Shown piece by piece: positions 10,301-18,047 of a DNA stretch of 64,000 nucleotides. How positions within the stretch are numbered: position 1 is the stretch's first letter; the number at the start of each line of letters is the position of its first letter. A program made the translations under genes and the position numbers. The notes under the pieces are model-generated. The model was not told the origin of the DNA. It did not search any database and saw only the letters and a list, made by a program, of their open reading frames with translations. Source of the stretch: PFJX01 sp044227325 (lineage in GTDB: Bacteria > Pseudomonadota > Gammaproteobacteria > Burkholderiales > Thiobacillaceae). The stretch is taken from positions 186,001 through 250,000 of the forward strand of contig JBGAFI010000001.1 in assembly GCA_044227325.1 (NCBI GenBank), written 5' to 3'.

Positions 10301-10990
10301 TCAGGCGCTATACGCGCCGAGTTTTTCCCGATCCAGGACCGCGATGACGCGGCCTTTGACTTTGATGAGCCCCGCGTCGGAAAGCTGGCCGAGCACCCGC
10401 GACAGGGTTTCCGGCGCCAGATTGAGCTGGGAGGCCAGGGTTTGCTTGCTGGCGGGCAGATTGACCTCGTAGGCGGTTTCTTCGACGGAGGGCGCGGACT
10501 GGGTCAGGAAGCACACCACCCGTTGCACGCTCCCGCGCAACATGCAGTTTTCCATGTCGCTCAGCAATTCATGCAGTCGGGACGACAGGCTGGCCATCAT
10601 CTTGCGGCACAGCATGGCGTTGCAGTCCATCGCGTCGAACAGCGCCTTTTTTGAAATCAGCAACAGCAGGCTTTCCGCGGTGGCCTGGGCGGTGACGGGA
10701 TAGGGCTTTTCGAGAAACACCACGGCTTCGCCGAAGGTGTTGCCCGGACCGCACATGTGGACCACTTTCTCCATGCCCTGAGCCGAGGGCAGCGACAGTT
10801 TGACCTGGCCCATCACCACCACATGCATGCCTTCCGCGACGTCGCCCTTGTGGAAGATCAACTCGTTTTTCTTGACGCGATACTCCCTGCATCCCTCGGA
10901 AATCTGCGCGAGCTCGATCTCGGACAAGCCTCGGAAGAGGGGCTGGCGGGAAAGGATTTCGGCGATGGAATGGCGCGTTTCCAGAATCAA
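10301..10990 (-). CDS. Crp/Fnr family regulator, Dnr-like
   Basis: A 229-residue transcription factor with an N-terminal cyclic-nucleotide-binding fold (about 15-130), a long dimer helix and a C-terminal winged helix (about 150-225). The recognition helix carries E194, S197 and R198 (ETLSR), the signature that reads TTGAT/ATCAA half-sites. The N-terminal cysteine cluster of true FNR is absent, pointing to the Dnr (nitric oxide, haem-based) branch rather than oxygen-sensing FNR. It is divergent from napDAGHB, with a matching site at 11055-11068, so control of nap is likely. The sensed signal is inference. Confidence 0.85.
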   Translation of the reverse strand: MILETRHSIAEILSRQPLFRGLSEIELAQISEGCREYRVKKNELIFHKGDVAEGMHVVVMGQVKLSLPSAQGMEKVVHMCGPGNTFGEAVVFLEKPYPVTAQATAESLLLLISKKALFDAMDCNAMLCRKMMASLSSRLHELLSDMENCMLRGSVQRVVCFLTQSAPSVEETAYEVNLPASKQTLASQLNLAPETLSRVLGQLSDAGLIKVKGRVIAVLDREKLGAYSA

Positions 10991-11054
10991 GGCGGTCCCT
11001 CACGTCATGTCTTTATGCGGCGCGGCATTAAGACATTTAAAGCGTGGCTGAAAC

Positions 11055-11068
11055 TTGATCATTGTCAA
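11055..11068 (+). promoter_or_regulatory. FNR/Dnr-type anaerobox upstream of nap
   Basis: TTGATCATTGTCAA matches the consensus TTGAT-N4-ATCAA with one mismatch in the second half-site. Its centre is 65 bases upstream of the napD start codon, which leaves room for a class II (-41.5) arrangement with transcription starting near 11103. It lies in the 136-base gap shared with the divergent Dnr-like gene, which carries the recognition-helix residues for this sequence. Confidence 0.8.
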
Positions 11069-11126
11069 AGTAATTCAAGGACACGGTTGTCAGCATTTGT
11101 CCGCTGTCCAACCGAGGAGGAAGACC

Positions 11127-11450
11127 GTGAATTTGTCAGGCATTTTGGTCATGGCCAAACCCGAGAGCCAAACCCAGGTGGTGGATGCGCTCAATGCCCT
11201 GGAAGGGGTCGAAGTACACCAGGTGGATCCGGCGACCGGCCGCATCGTGGCGGTACAGGAAGCCGCGGATATCCACGCCGAGATCGAAGGGGTTAAACGC
11301 ATCAAGGCGGTACCCAACGTGATCATGGCGGAGATGGTCTACCACTATCTCGCCGAGGACGAGCGGACCTACGAAGCCATGCCCGCCGAGTTGGAGGACA
11401 AGCAGGATGGCTTCGATGCCTGCGTTGTGCCGCCGTACCTAAACAGTTGA
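11127..11450 (+). CDS. napD: NapD, chaperone for periplasmic nitrate reductase
   Basis: NapD binds the twin-arginine signal of NapA and holds back export until the molybdenum cofactor is inserted. The 107-residue product begins with GTG at 11127 (VNLSGILVMAKPE), nine bases downstream of a strong GAGGAGG at 11114-11120. The ferredoxin-like NapD fold is evident in the core GRIVAVQEA to VPNVIMAEMVYHY. In-frame translation upstream of this GTG would cross the anaerobox and is rejected. It is first in napDAGHB. Confidence 0.93.
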   Translation: MNLSGILVMAKPESQTQVVDALNALEGVEVHQVDPATGRIVAVQEAADIHAEIEGVKRIKAVPNVIMAEMVYHYLAEDERTYEAMPAELEDKQDGFDACVVPPYLNS

Positions 11451-11486
11451 AGCAGTTTGAACAGTTGATCGAGCTAGGAGGCTGAG

Positions 11487-14249
11487 ATGGGACTTACGCG
11501 TCGTGATTTTCTGAAGACCAGTGTTGCAGGGGCAACCGCCGCCACGGTGGGCATGCCGCTTTCCAAACAAGCCGAGGCGGCTGTCAGGGCGGGGGAAAAG
11601 GGTTGGCAGTGGGACAAGAGCGTATGCCGCTTCTGCGGCACGGGCTGCGGCATCATGGTCGCCACCAAGGACGGCCGCATCGTCGCCACCAAGGGCGATC
11701 CGGACGCGCCGGTGAACAAGGGCCTGAACTGCGTCAAGGGCTACTTCAACGGCAAGATCATCTATGGCGCCGACCGGCTGACCCAGCCGCTGTTGCGCAT
11801 GACCGACGGGAAGTTCGACAAGAAGGGCAAGTTCCATCCCGTTTCCTGGGAGCAGGCCCTGGACATCATGGAAGAGAAAATGCGCTGGGCCATGAAGGAG
11901 AAAGGCCCCCACGGCATTTCCATCTTCGGTTCCGGCCAGTACACCATTCATGAAGGCTATACGGCCGCCAAGCTGATGAAGGCCGGCTTCCGCTCCAACA
12001 ACATCGATCCCAACGCGCGCCATTGCATGGCCTCCGCCGTGGTCGGCTTCATGCAGACCTTTGGCATCGACGAGCCCCAGGGCAACTACGACGACATCGA
12101 GCATACCGACACCGCCGTCCTCTGGGGCGCGAACATGGCGGAGATGCACCCCATCCTGTGGTCGCGCATCACGGACCGCCGCCTGACCCACAAGAACATG
12201 AAGGTGGTGAACCTCTCCACCTACGGCAACATGTCCTCGGACATCGCCGATATCGAGATCATCTTCAGTCCCAGCGGCGATCTGGCGATCCAGAACTACA
12301 TCGCCCATGAGATCGTCGCCCGGGATGCGGTGAACTGGGATTTCGTGAAGAAACATACGGTGTTCGCCACCGGCCCCTACGACATCGGCTATGGCTTCCG
12401 TCCCAAGAACGCGGACAAGTTCGCGTCCCCGGCCGAAATGGAAATCTACAAGAACGAGCAGGTGCACGTGATCGACAAGTACGAGGCCGTCGCCCAGCGC
12501 AAGAAAGAAGGCGAAGCCATCGAGCAGAAGAACGCCGGCACCGCGATGAAGGATTGGTCCATCAGCTTCGAGGATTTCAAGGCCGCCCTGGAGCCCTATA
12601 CCCTTGACTTCGTGGCCGAGGTGGCCAAGGGTGACCCGGACGAGCCCATGGACAAGTTCAAGGCCAAGCTGAAGGCGCTGGCCGACATGTACTGCGACAA
12701 GAACCGCAAGGTGGTGTCCTACTGGACCATGGGCTTCAACCAGCATCAGCGCGGCTCCTGGGTCAACGAGCAGGCCTACATGAACCACCTGTTGACCGGC
12801 AAGCAGTGCCAGCCCGGCAACGGCGCCTTCTCCCTGACCGGCCAGCCGTCCGCCTGCGGCACGGCGCGGGAAGTGGGCACCTTCGCCCACCGCCTGCCCG
12901 CCGACATGGTGGTGATGAATCCCAAGCACCGCGCCCACACGGAAGAACTCTGGAAGTTGCCCGCGAAGACCATCAACCCCCAGATGGGCAGCCATTTCGT
13001 CAAGATCATGCGCGATCTGGAAGACGGCAGCATCCTGTTCAACTGGACCCAGGTGAACAATCCCTGGCAGAACACCGCCAACGTCAACCACTGGATCAAG
13101 GCCGCGCGCGACATGAACAACTTCATCGTCGTCGCCGATTCCTACCCGGGCGTGTCCGCCAAGGTGGCCGACCTGATCCTGCCCGCCGCGATGATCAACG
13201 AGAAGTGGGGCGCCTACGGCAACGCCGAGCGCCGCACCCAGGTCTGGCGCCAGCAGGTTCTGCCTCCCGGCCAGGCGCGCGCCGACATCTGGATGATGCT
13301 GGAGCTGTCGAAGCGCTTCAAATTGAAAGAGGTCTGGGGCGAGCAGAAGGTGCCCGGCCTCAAGGCTGATGGCTTCGAGGACGGCAAACTGCCCAGCGTG
13401 CTGGATGAGGCGGTCAAGATGGGCTATTCGCCGGAATCCACCCTCTACGATGTCCTGTTCGCCACGCCGGAGAACAAGAAGGTCAAGTGGCCCGACGCCA
13501 TCGCCAAGGGACACGGCAACCACGTCTGCGATCTGCTGGGTGACGGCTGGTTCCCCGAGAAGGCCTTGTTCGAGGAATATCGTCTGTTCGGCAAGGGACA
13601 TGGCCACGATCTGGCTCCGTTCGACGTCTATCACGACGACAAGGTGCGCGGCCTGCGCTGGCCCGTGGTGGAGAAGGACGGCAAGTGGGTGGAAACCCGC
13701 TGGCGCAACAACGAGCAATACGATCCTTACGTCAAGAAAGGGTCCGGTTTCGACTTCTATGGCAACAACGGCCAGAAGATGATGGAAGGCGACCTGGACA
13801 AGCCCGCCGGTCCCGACAAGAATGTGGACATCAGCGGCAAGGCCAAAATCTATTTCCGGCCCTACGCTTCGCCGGTTGAGAAACCCGATGCCAACTATGA
13901 CCTGTGGCTGTGCACCGGCCGCGTTCTCGAGCATTGGCATTCCGGCACCATGACCCGGCGCGTCCCCGAACTGCACCGCGCGGTGCCGAGCGCGGTGTGC
14001 TGGATCAACACCAAGGATGCCGCCGCCAAGGGACTCAAGCGCAACGATCTGGTCTGGGTCGAGTCCCGGCGCGGCAAGGTCAAGGTGCGTCTCGAGACGG
14101 GGGGCCGCAACCGGGTGCCGCGTGGCTTGGTTTATGTGCCCTGGTTCGACGAGGGCGTGCTGATCAACAAAGTCACCCTGGATACGACTTGTCCGCTCTC
14201 GAAAGAGACCGATTACAAGAAGTGCGCGGTGAAGATCTACAAGGCCTAA
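11487..14249 (+). CDS. napA: periplasmic nitrate reductase catalytic subunit
   Basis: Reduces nitrate to nitrite in the periplasm with a bis-MGD molybdenum centre and one [4Fe-4S] cluster. A twin-arginine signal (LTRRDFLKTS, R5-R6) ends near AEA at residues 29-31. The cluster ligands are C47, C50, C54 and C82, and C180 (DPNARHCMASA) is the molybdenum ligand. At 920 residues it is about 90 longer than the enterobacterial enzyme. The extra segment around residues 310-390 and the overall wording look like the longer epsilonproteobacterial-type NapA. AGGAGG precedes the ATG. Confidence 0.97.
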   Translation: MGLTRRDFLKTSVAGATAATVGMPLSKQAEAAVRAGEKGWQWDKSVCRFCGTGCGIMVATKDGRIVATKGDPDAPVNKGLNCVKGYFNGKIIYGADRLTQPLLRMTDGKFDKKGKFHPVSWEQALDIMEEKMRWAMKEKGPHGISIFGSGQYTIHEGYTAAKLMKAGFRSNNIDPNARHCMASAVVGFMQTFGIDEPQGNYDDIEHTDTAVLWGANMAEMHPILWSRITDRRLTHKNMKVVNLSTYGNMSSDIADIEIIFSPSGDLAIQNYIAHEIVARDAVNWDFVKKHTVFATGPYDIGYGFRPKNADKFASPAEMEIYKNEQVHVIDKYEAVAQRKKEGEAIEQKNAGTAMKDWSISFEDFKAALEPYTLDFVAEVAKGDPDEPMDKFKAKLKALADMYCDKNRKVVSYWTMGFNQHQRGSWVNEQAYMNHLLTGKQCQPGNGAFSLTGQPSACGTAREVGTFAHRLPADMVVMNPKHRAHTEELWKLPAKTINPQMGSHFVKIMRDLEDGSILFNWTQVNNPWQNTANVNHWIKAARDMNNFIVVADSYPGVSAKVADLILPAAMINEKWGAYGNAERRTQVWRQQVLPPGQARADIWMMLELSKRFKLKEVWGEQKVPGLKADGFEDGKLPSVLDEAVKMGYSPESTLYDVLFATPENKKVKWPDAIAKGHGNHVCDLLGDGWFPEKALFEEYRLFGKGHGHDLAPFDVYHDDKVRGLRWPVVEKDGKWVETRWRNNEQYDPYVKKGSGFDFYGNNGQKMMEGDLDKPAGPDKNVDISGKAKIYFRPYASPVEKPDANYDLWLCTGRVLEHWHSGTMTRRVPELHRAVPSAVCWINTKDAAAKGLKRNDLVWVESRRGKVKVRLETGGRNRVPRGLVYVPWFDEGVLINKVTLDTTCPLSKETDYKKCAVKIYKA

Positions 14250-14261
14250 GCCGTTTTCCGT

Positions 14262-14324
14262 CCTCTCCCCGCGGGGAGAGGGCCGGGGTGAGGGAAGCAA
14301 GGTTTGGTTTTCTCACCCCGGCCC
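14262..14324 (+). repeat. palindromic repeat between napA and napG
   Basis: The perfect 20-base palindrome CCTCTCCCCGCGGGGAGAGG lies at 14262-14281. It is followed by GGGCCGGGGTGAG at 14280-14292, whose exact inverse CTCACCCCGGCCC occurs at 14312-14324, so a larger stem-loop can also form. The same sequence blocks appear in the trpA-accD gap. This looks like a dispersed REP-type element. In the nap mRNA it could protect napA transcripts or lower napGHB expression. Confidence 0.6.
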
Positions 14325-14357
14325 GAACGGGCGCTCGTTGAATGGATGAAGTGTTAC

Positions 14358-15152
14358 ATGGCTGATCAAGGCCCTGGCGGTCACAATCCCAACCGCCGCG
14401 ATTTCCTGGTGAAGATGGCGCAAGGCGCGGCCCTCGCGGGCACGGGCGGCCTGCTCTGGGACTACCTGTTGCATCAGGAGGCCCGCGCGGCGCCCTATGC
14501 GCTGAGGCCGCCGGGCGCGCTGGCGGAAGACGATTTCAACGCGGCCTGCATCAAGTGCGGCCAGTGCGTGGTGGACTGCCCGCCGCACATCCTCAAGCTG
14601 GAACCGGCGGGCGGCGACCTGCCCATCGGCACCCCGTTCTTCGTGCCGCGCACCGGCGCTTGCATCATGTGTCCGGACATCCCGTGCATGAAGGCCTGCC
14701 CGACCGGCGCGCTGTCCCCCAAGCTGAAGACCATCGAGGATGCGCGCATGGGCCTGGCGGTCATCGATATCGAGAACTGCCTGTCCTGGAAGGGCTTGCG
14801 CTGCGAGATTTGCCACCGCGACTGCCCGCTGAAGGGCAAGGCCATCGTCCTGGAAACCGCGCCGCGCGAACTGTCCAAGCACGCCATCTTCCGGCCCATC
14901 GTCAATTCCGATGCCTGCACCGGCTGCGGGATCTGCGAGAAGGCCTGCCCGACCGAGATCGCGGCGATCCGCATCCTGCCCCACAAGCTGGTCCAGGGGA
15001 AAATCGGCGAGCACTATCGCCTGGGCTGGACCTTCGACACCGAGGTCACCCAGGACTTCAAACAGGCGCCCCAGGCCGCGCCCAACCCGACCCCCGCGCC
15101 GGGCGGCAAGCCCGGCGGCATGGATTACCTGAATAGCGGCGGTGACCTATGA
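14358..15152 (+). CDS. napG: NapG, ferredoxin-type quinol dehydrogenase subunit
   Basis: Periplasmic iron-sulfur partner of NapH that passes electrons from quinol towards NapB/NapA. The twin-arginine signal NRRDFLVKMAQG lies near the N-terminus. Four [4Fe-4S] motifs follow: CIKCGQCVVDCP, CIMCPDIPCMKACP, the CEICHRDCP group and CTGCGICEKACP. The ATG at 14358 (264 residues) has a weak GGATGA 12 bases upstream; an in-frame ATG at 14346 is the alternative. It overlaps napH by four bases. Confidence 0.93.
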   Translation: MADQGPGGHNPNRRDFLVKMAQGAALAGTGGLLWDYLLHQEARAAPYALRPPGALAEDDFNAACIKCGQCVVDCPPHILKLEPAGGDLPIGTPFFVPRTGACIMCPDIPCMKACPTGALSPKLKTIEDARMGLAVIDIENCLSWKGLRCEICHRDCPLKGKAIVLETAPRELSKHAIFRPIVNSDACTGCGICEKACPTEIAAIRILPHKLVQGKIGEHYRLGWTFDTEVTQDFKQAPQAAPNPTPAPGGKPGGMDYLNSGGDL

Positions 15153-16063
15153 GCGCCCCGGAAAACCGCGTCGAGGCGAAGACCGGACACGCCGTCCCGA
15201 CGGGACCATGGGCGTGGCGTTACATCATCCTGCGCCGGCTGGCCCAGTTCGGCATCCTGCTGATGTTCTTCGGCAGCGCGCATTGGGCGTGGCAGGTGGC
15301 GAAGGACACACCGTTGTTGTCGGGCAATCTTTCCGCGTCGAAATTCGTCGGCATGATCCCGCTGACCGATCCGTTCGCCGCCCTGCAAATCTTCCTGACC
15401 GGGCACGTTCTGCAACAGGAGAGCGTGATCGGCGCGGCCATCGTCCTGGGGCTGTATCTGTTGATCGGCGGCCGCATGTTCTGCGCCTGGGTCTGCCCGG
15501 TGAATATCGTCACCGACGGCGCGGGCTGGCTGCGCAACAAGCTGGACATCAAGCCCATCTTCCATCTGCCGCGCACCCTGCGTTATTTCATTCTCGCGGC
15601 GACGCTGGTGATTTCCGTGATCAGCGGGCTGGCCGCGTTCGAGTGGGTGAGCCCCATCGGCATGGCGCACCGGGAGATCATCTTCGGCCTGGGCATGGGC
15701 TTCACCGCGCTGCTGGCCATCTTCCTGTTCGACCTGCTGATCCTGAAGAACGGCTGGTGCGGCCACCTGTGCCCCCTGGGCGCGTTCTACAGCCTGGTCG
15801 GCAAGACCGCCCTGTTGCGGGTCCGCTTCGACAAGAACACCTGCACCCACTGCGGCGAGTGCGCCAAGGTGTGCCCGGAGCCGCAGGTGCTCAATCTCAA
15901 GAAACTGGACGAACGCGGTTACGTCTTCTCCGGCGAGTGCAGCAATTGCGGCCGCTGCACGCCGATTTGCCCCGAAGGAAGTCTGAAGTTCGATTTCAAA
16001 CCCTTGATCCGCGGCCATAACACGCAGGCGGACGCCATTGCCGTTCAAAGGAGGACGAAATGA
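15149..16063 (+). CDS. napH: NapH, membrane quinol dehydrogenase subunit
   Basis: A polytopic membrane protein of 304 residues that oxidises quinol and hands electrons to NapG. Four membrane helices lie at about residues 27-47, 83-105, 145-165 and 175-200. The paired CxxxCP motifs CAWVCPVN and CGHLCPLG follow the second and fourth helices. Two C-terminal cytoplasmic [4Fe-4S] motifs are CTHCGECAKVCP and CSNCGRCTPICP. As no napC is present in the cluster, NapGH is probably the only dedicated electron input encoded here. Confidence 0.94.
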   Translation: MSAPENRVEAKTGHAVPTGPWAWRYIILRRLAQFGILLMFFGSAHWAWQVAKDTPLLSGNLSASKFVGMIPLTDPFAALQIFLTGHVLQQESVIGAAIVLGLYLLIGGRMFCAWVCPVNIVTDGAGWLRNKLDIKPIFHLPRTLRYFILAATLVISVISGLAAFEWVSPIGMAHREIIFGLGMGFTALLAIFLFDLLILKNGWCGHLCPLGAFYSLVGKTALLRVRFDKNTCTHCGECAKVCPEPQVLNLKKLDERGYVFSGECSNCGRCTPICPEGSLKFDFKPLIRGHNTQADAIAVQRRTK

Positions 16064-16527
16064 GGAAGACCCTGTTGCTGAGCATGACCCTGGCTTCTCT
16101 CTTGTCGCTGCCCGCATTCGCGGTGGAAGACCAGACGATCCCCGATGACTCCCTCGGGCTGTCCAAAACCAGCGTATACGATGTGCCGGACCCGGCCGTG
16201 ACCAAGTACGGCGGCGGCGATCCCGGTTCCAACAAGCGCATCGCCCGATCCTATAACACCGCGCCGCCCATGATTCCCCATACCACCAAGGACATGGTGC
16301 CCATCACCCGCGATTCCAACCTGTGCAAGGACTGCCATGTCCAGCCCGAGATGATCGGTATGAAGATCGAGCCCGGCATGCCGATTCCCGCGCCCGCCAG
16401 CCACTATGTCAGCGTCAAGAAGGGGCAGCTGTACATGGGCCGCTGGAACTGCACCCAATGCCATCGCCCGCAGGCCCAGACCAACGTGCTGGTCGTCAAT
16501 ACGTTCAAGAAACCCGGGAAAAAATGA
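16060..16527 (+). CDS. napB: NapB, dihaem cytochrome c of nitrate reductase
   Basis: Small periplasmic dihaem cytochrome that forms a complex with NapA. A Sec signal peptide covers about residues 1-21 (cleavage near AFA-VED). The two haem-binding motifs are CKDCH (89-93) and CTQCH (131-135). The conserved RSYNTAPPMIPHT segment supplies a distal haem ligand. At 155 residues the length is normal. It overlaps napH by four bases and is last in the operon, ahead of two terminators. Confidence 0.96.
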   Translation: MRKTLLLSMTLASLLSLPAFAVEDQTIPDDSLGLSKTSVYDVPDPAVTKYGGGDPGSNKRIARSYNTAPPMIPHTTKDMVPITRDSNLCKDCHVQPEMIGMKIEPGMPIPAPASHYVSVKKGQLYMGRWNCTQCHRPQAQTNVLVVNTFKKPGKK

Positions 16528-16598
16528 GTTGCCGGCCCTCGGGGCGGGGAGCCGGGGAAACGCTTCGGCCCGGATCGCCCCGAGCCCGGACTTCTTGG

Positions 16599-16628
16599 AG
16601 CCGCCGCCGTCCTCCGGCGGCTTTTTTT
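16599..16628 (+). terminator. intrinsic terminator after napB
   Basis: The stem AGCCGCCG (16599-16606) pairs with CGGCGGCT (16615-16622) and runs into seven T residues. It is placed to end the napDAGHB transcript. Confidence 0.8.
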
Positions 16629-16664
16629 CGCGCCCGTGGGCGGGATTGGCGAGATTGCCGTGTG

Positions 16665-16702
16665 CCATGAAAAAAGGCGCCCTCGGGCGCCTTTTTTCAT
16701 GG
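16665..16702. terminator. bidirectional terminator between napB and hfq-like gene
   Basis: A near-perfect inverted repeat: GGCGCCC (16676-16682), loop TC, GGGCGCC (16685-16691). A run of six A on the left and six T on the right extends the symmetry to CCATGA/TCATGG. It can end transcription in both directions, serving the convergent napB and Hfq-like genes. Confidence 0.88.
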
Positions 16703-16709
16703 TGAAGAC

Positions 16710-16958
16710 TTATTCGCTCGGCTGGCCGCCGTCGCGGGAACTGAAGGCCACCTGCTTCGCCGGGGATATCGTGGAGATGGCGTGCTTGAAGATGGCTTGC
16801 ACGGCCTGATCGTTGCCGCGCAGCAAGACCATGTACTGGTCGAAGGACTCGATCCGTCCGACCAGCTTGATCCCGTTGACCAGGAAGACGGAGCAATGGA
16901 CATGCTCCTTGCGCAGGGTGTTGAGGAACTGGTCTTGCAGGTTCTGGCGCTCGCTCAT
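16710..16958 (-). CDS. hfq: Hfq-like RNA-binding protein
   Basis: An Sm-like hexameric RNA chaperone of 82 residues. The N-terminal NLQDQFLNTLRKE, the Sm1 segment (FLVNGIKLVGRIESFDQY) and the Sm2 signature FKHAISTISP (residues 57-66; KHA at 58-60) are unmistakable. The Sm2 strand has an insertion-like GNDQAVQAI where classical Hfq reads close to NTVSQMVY, and Tyr of YKHA is replaced by Phe. Classical betaproteobacterial hfq lies by der/hflX, not beside nap, so this may be a second, divergent Hfq. It ends at the bidirectional terminator. Confidence 0.88.
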   Translation of the reverse strand: MSERQNLQDQFLNTLRKEHVHCSVFLVNGIKLVGRIESFDQYMVLLRGNDQAVQAIFKHAISTISPAKQVAFSSRDGGQPSE

Positions 16959-17108
16959 TTATTTCGCCTGAAATTGAATTCGAACGGCATGATAGCACGC
17001 CGAAAGGGATGGAATAGCCAGTCGCGGGGGCATTTTCTCGGGTTCCGGACTTGAGCTTCCTTTCATGCCCCCTATCTATCCACCGCACCCTTTTCCAGTT
17101 CCTCAACC

Positions 17109-18035
17109 ATGAAATACAAGGATTATTACCAGAGTCTCGGCGTCCCCCGCGATGCCAAGCCCGAAGACATCAAAAAGGCCTATCGCCGGCTTGCCCGCAA
17201 GTATCACCCCGATGTTTCCAAGGAGGCGGGCGCCGAGGAAAAATTCAAGGAGATCAATGAAGCCCACGACGTGTTGAGCGATGCCGAGAAACGCGCCGCC
17301 TACGATCAACTGGGCGCCTACCGGCCGGGCCAGGACTTCCGTCCGCCGCCCGGATGGGGCGGGCGCGCCGGCGCGGGCGGCGCCGGCGATTTCTCGGGAA
17401 TGGACTTCTCCGATCTATTCTCCCAGCTGTTCGGCGGCGAACACGGCATGGGCGGGCGCCGCCCCCATGGATTTCGCGGCCACGGCCCGCAGCGCGGACA
17501 GGACGTGGAGGCGCGCCTGACCTTGACCCTGGAGGAAGCCTTCCATGGCGCGGAGAAGCAGGTCAATCTCGCCGGCAGCGGGCACGAACGCAATGTCAAT
17601 CTGCGGATTCCCCCCGGCACCCTGCCCGGCAAGCGCCTGCGTCTGGCCGGCAAAGGCCAGTCTTCGCCATTCGGCGGGCCGGCCGGCGACCTCTATCTGA
17701 ACATCGAGATCGCGCCCCACGGGCGATATCGCCTGGAAGGCGCGGACATCTACCTGGATACGCCCATCGCGCCCTGGGAAGCGGCGCTGGGCGCGACACT
17801 GCTGGTGCCGACGCTGGCCGGAGATGTGCGGCTGAAGGTCGCGCCGGGCGCACGGTCCGGCCAGAAACTGCGCTTACCGGGGCGCGGCATGCCCGACCCG
17901 AAAGGCAAGGGGGATTTCTACGTGCTCCTGCAGATCGTGGTGCCGCCCGAGATTTCGGAGGAGGAGCGGGCGTTGTATGAAAAGCTTGCCGCCCTTTCCA
18001 CCTTCGATCCCCGGCCGGGCTTTCCCAAGCCCTGA
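17109..18035 (+). CDS. cbpA: CbpA-type DnaJ co-chaperone
   Basis: A 308-residue class B J-domain protein. The J domain occupies about residues 1-70 with the HPD motif at 33-35, which stimulates DnaK ATPase. A Gly/Phe-rich linker (about 75-125) and two C-terminal beta-barrel domains follow. The cysteine-rich zinc domain of DnaJ is absent. E. coli cbpA is paired with cbpM, which is not present here. It converges with the radical SAM gene 12 bases downstream. Confidence 0.9.
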   Translation: MKYKDYYQSLGVPRDAKPEDIKKAYRRLARKYHPDVSKEAGAEEKFKEINEAHDVLSDAEKRAAYDQLGAYRPGQDFRPPPGWGGRAGAGGAGDFSGMDFSDLFSQLFGGEHGMGGRRPHGFRGHGPQRGQDVEARLTLTLEEAFHGAEKQVNLAGSGHERNVNLRIPPGTLPGKRLRLAGKGQSSPFGGPAGDLYLNIEIAPHGRYRLEGADIYLDTPIAPWEAALGATLLVPTLAGDVRLKVAPGARSGQKLRLPGRGMPDPKGKGDFYVLLQIVVPPEISEEERALYEKLAALSTFDPRPGFPKP

Positions 18036-18047
18036 CCGGGGCGCATT

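Noticed and set aside
11439..14300. A 953-codon open frame antisense to napA
   Set aside because: Long antisense frames arise in GC-rich genes with strong third-position bias; napA has all family motifs and the antisense product is low-complexity His/Gly/Val-rich.
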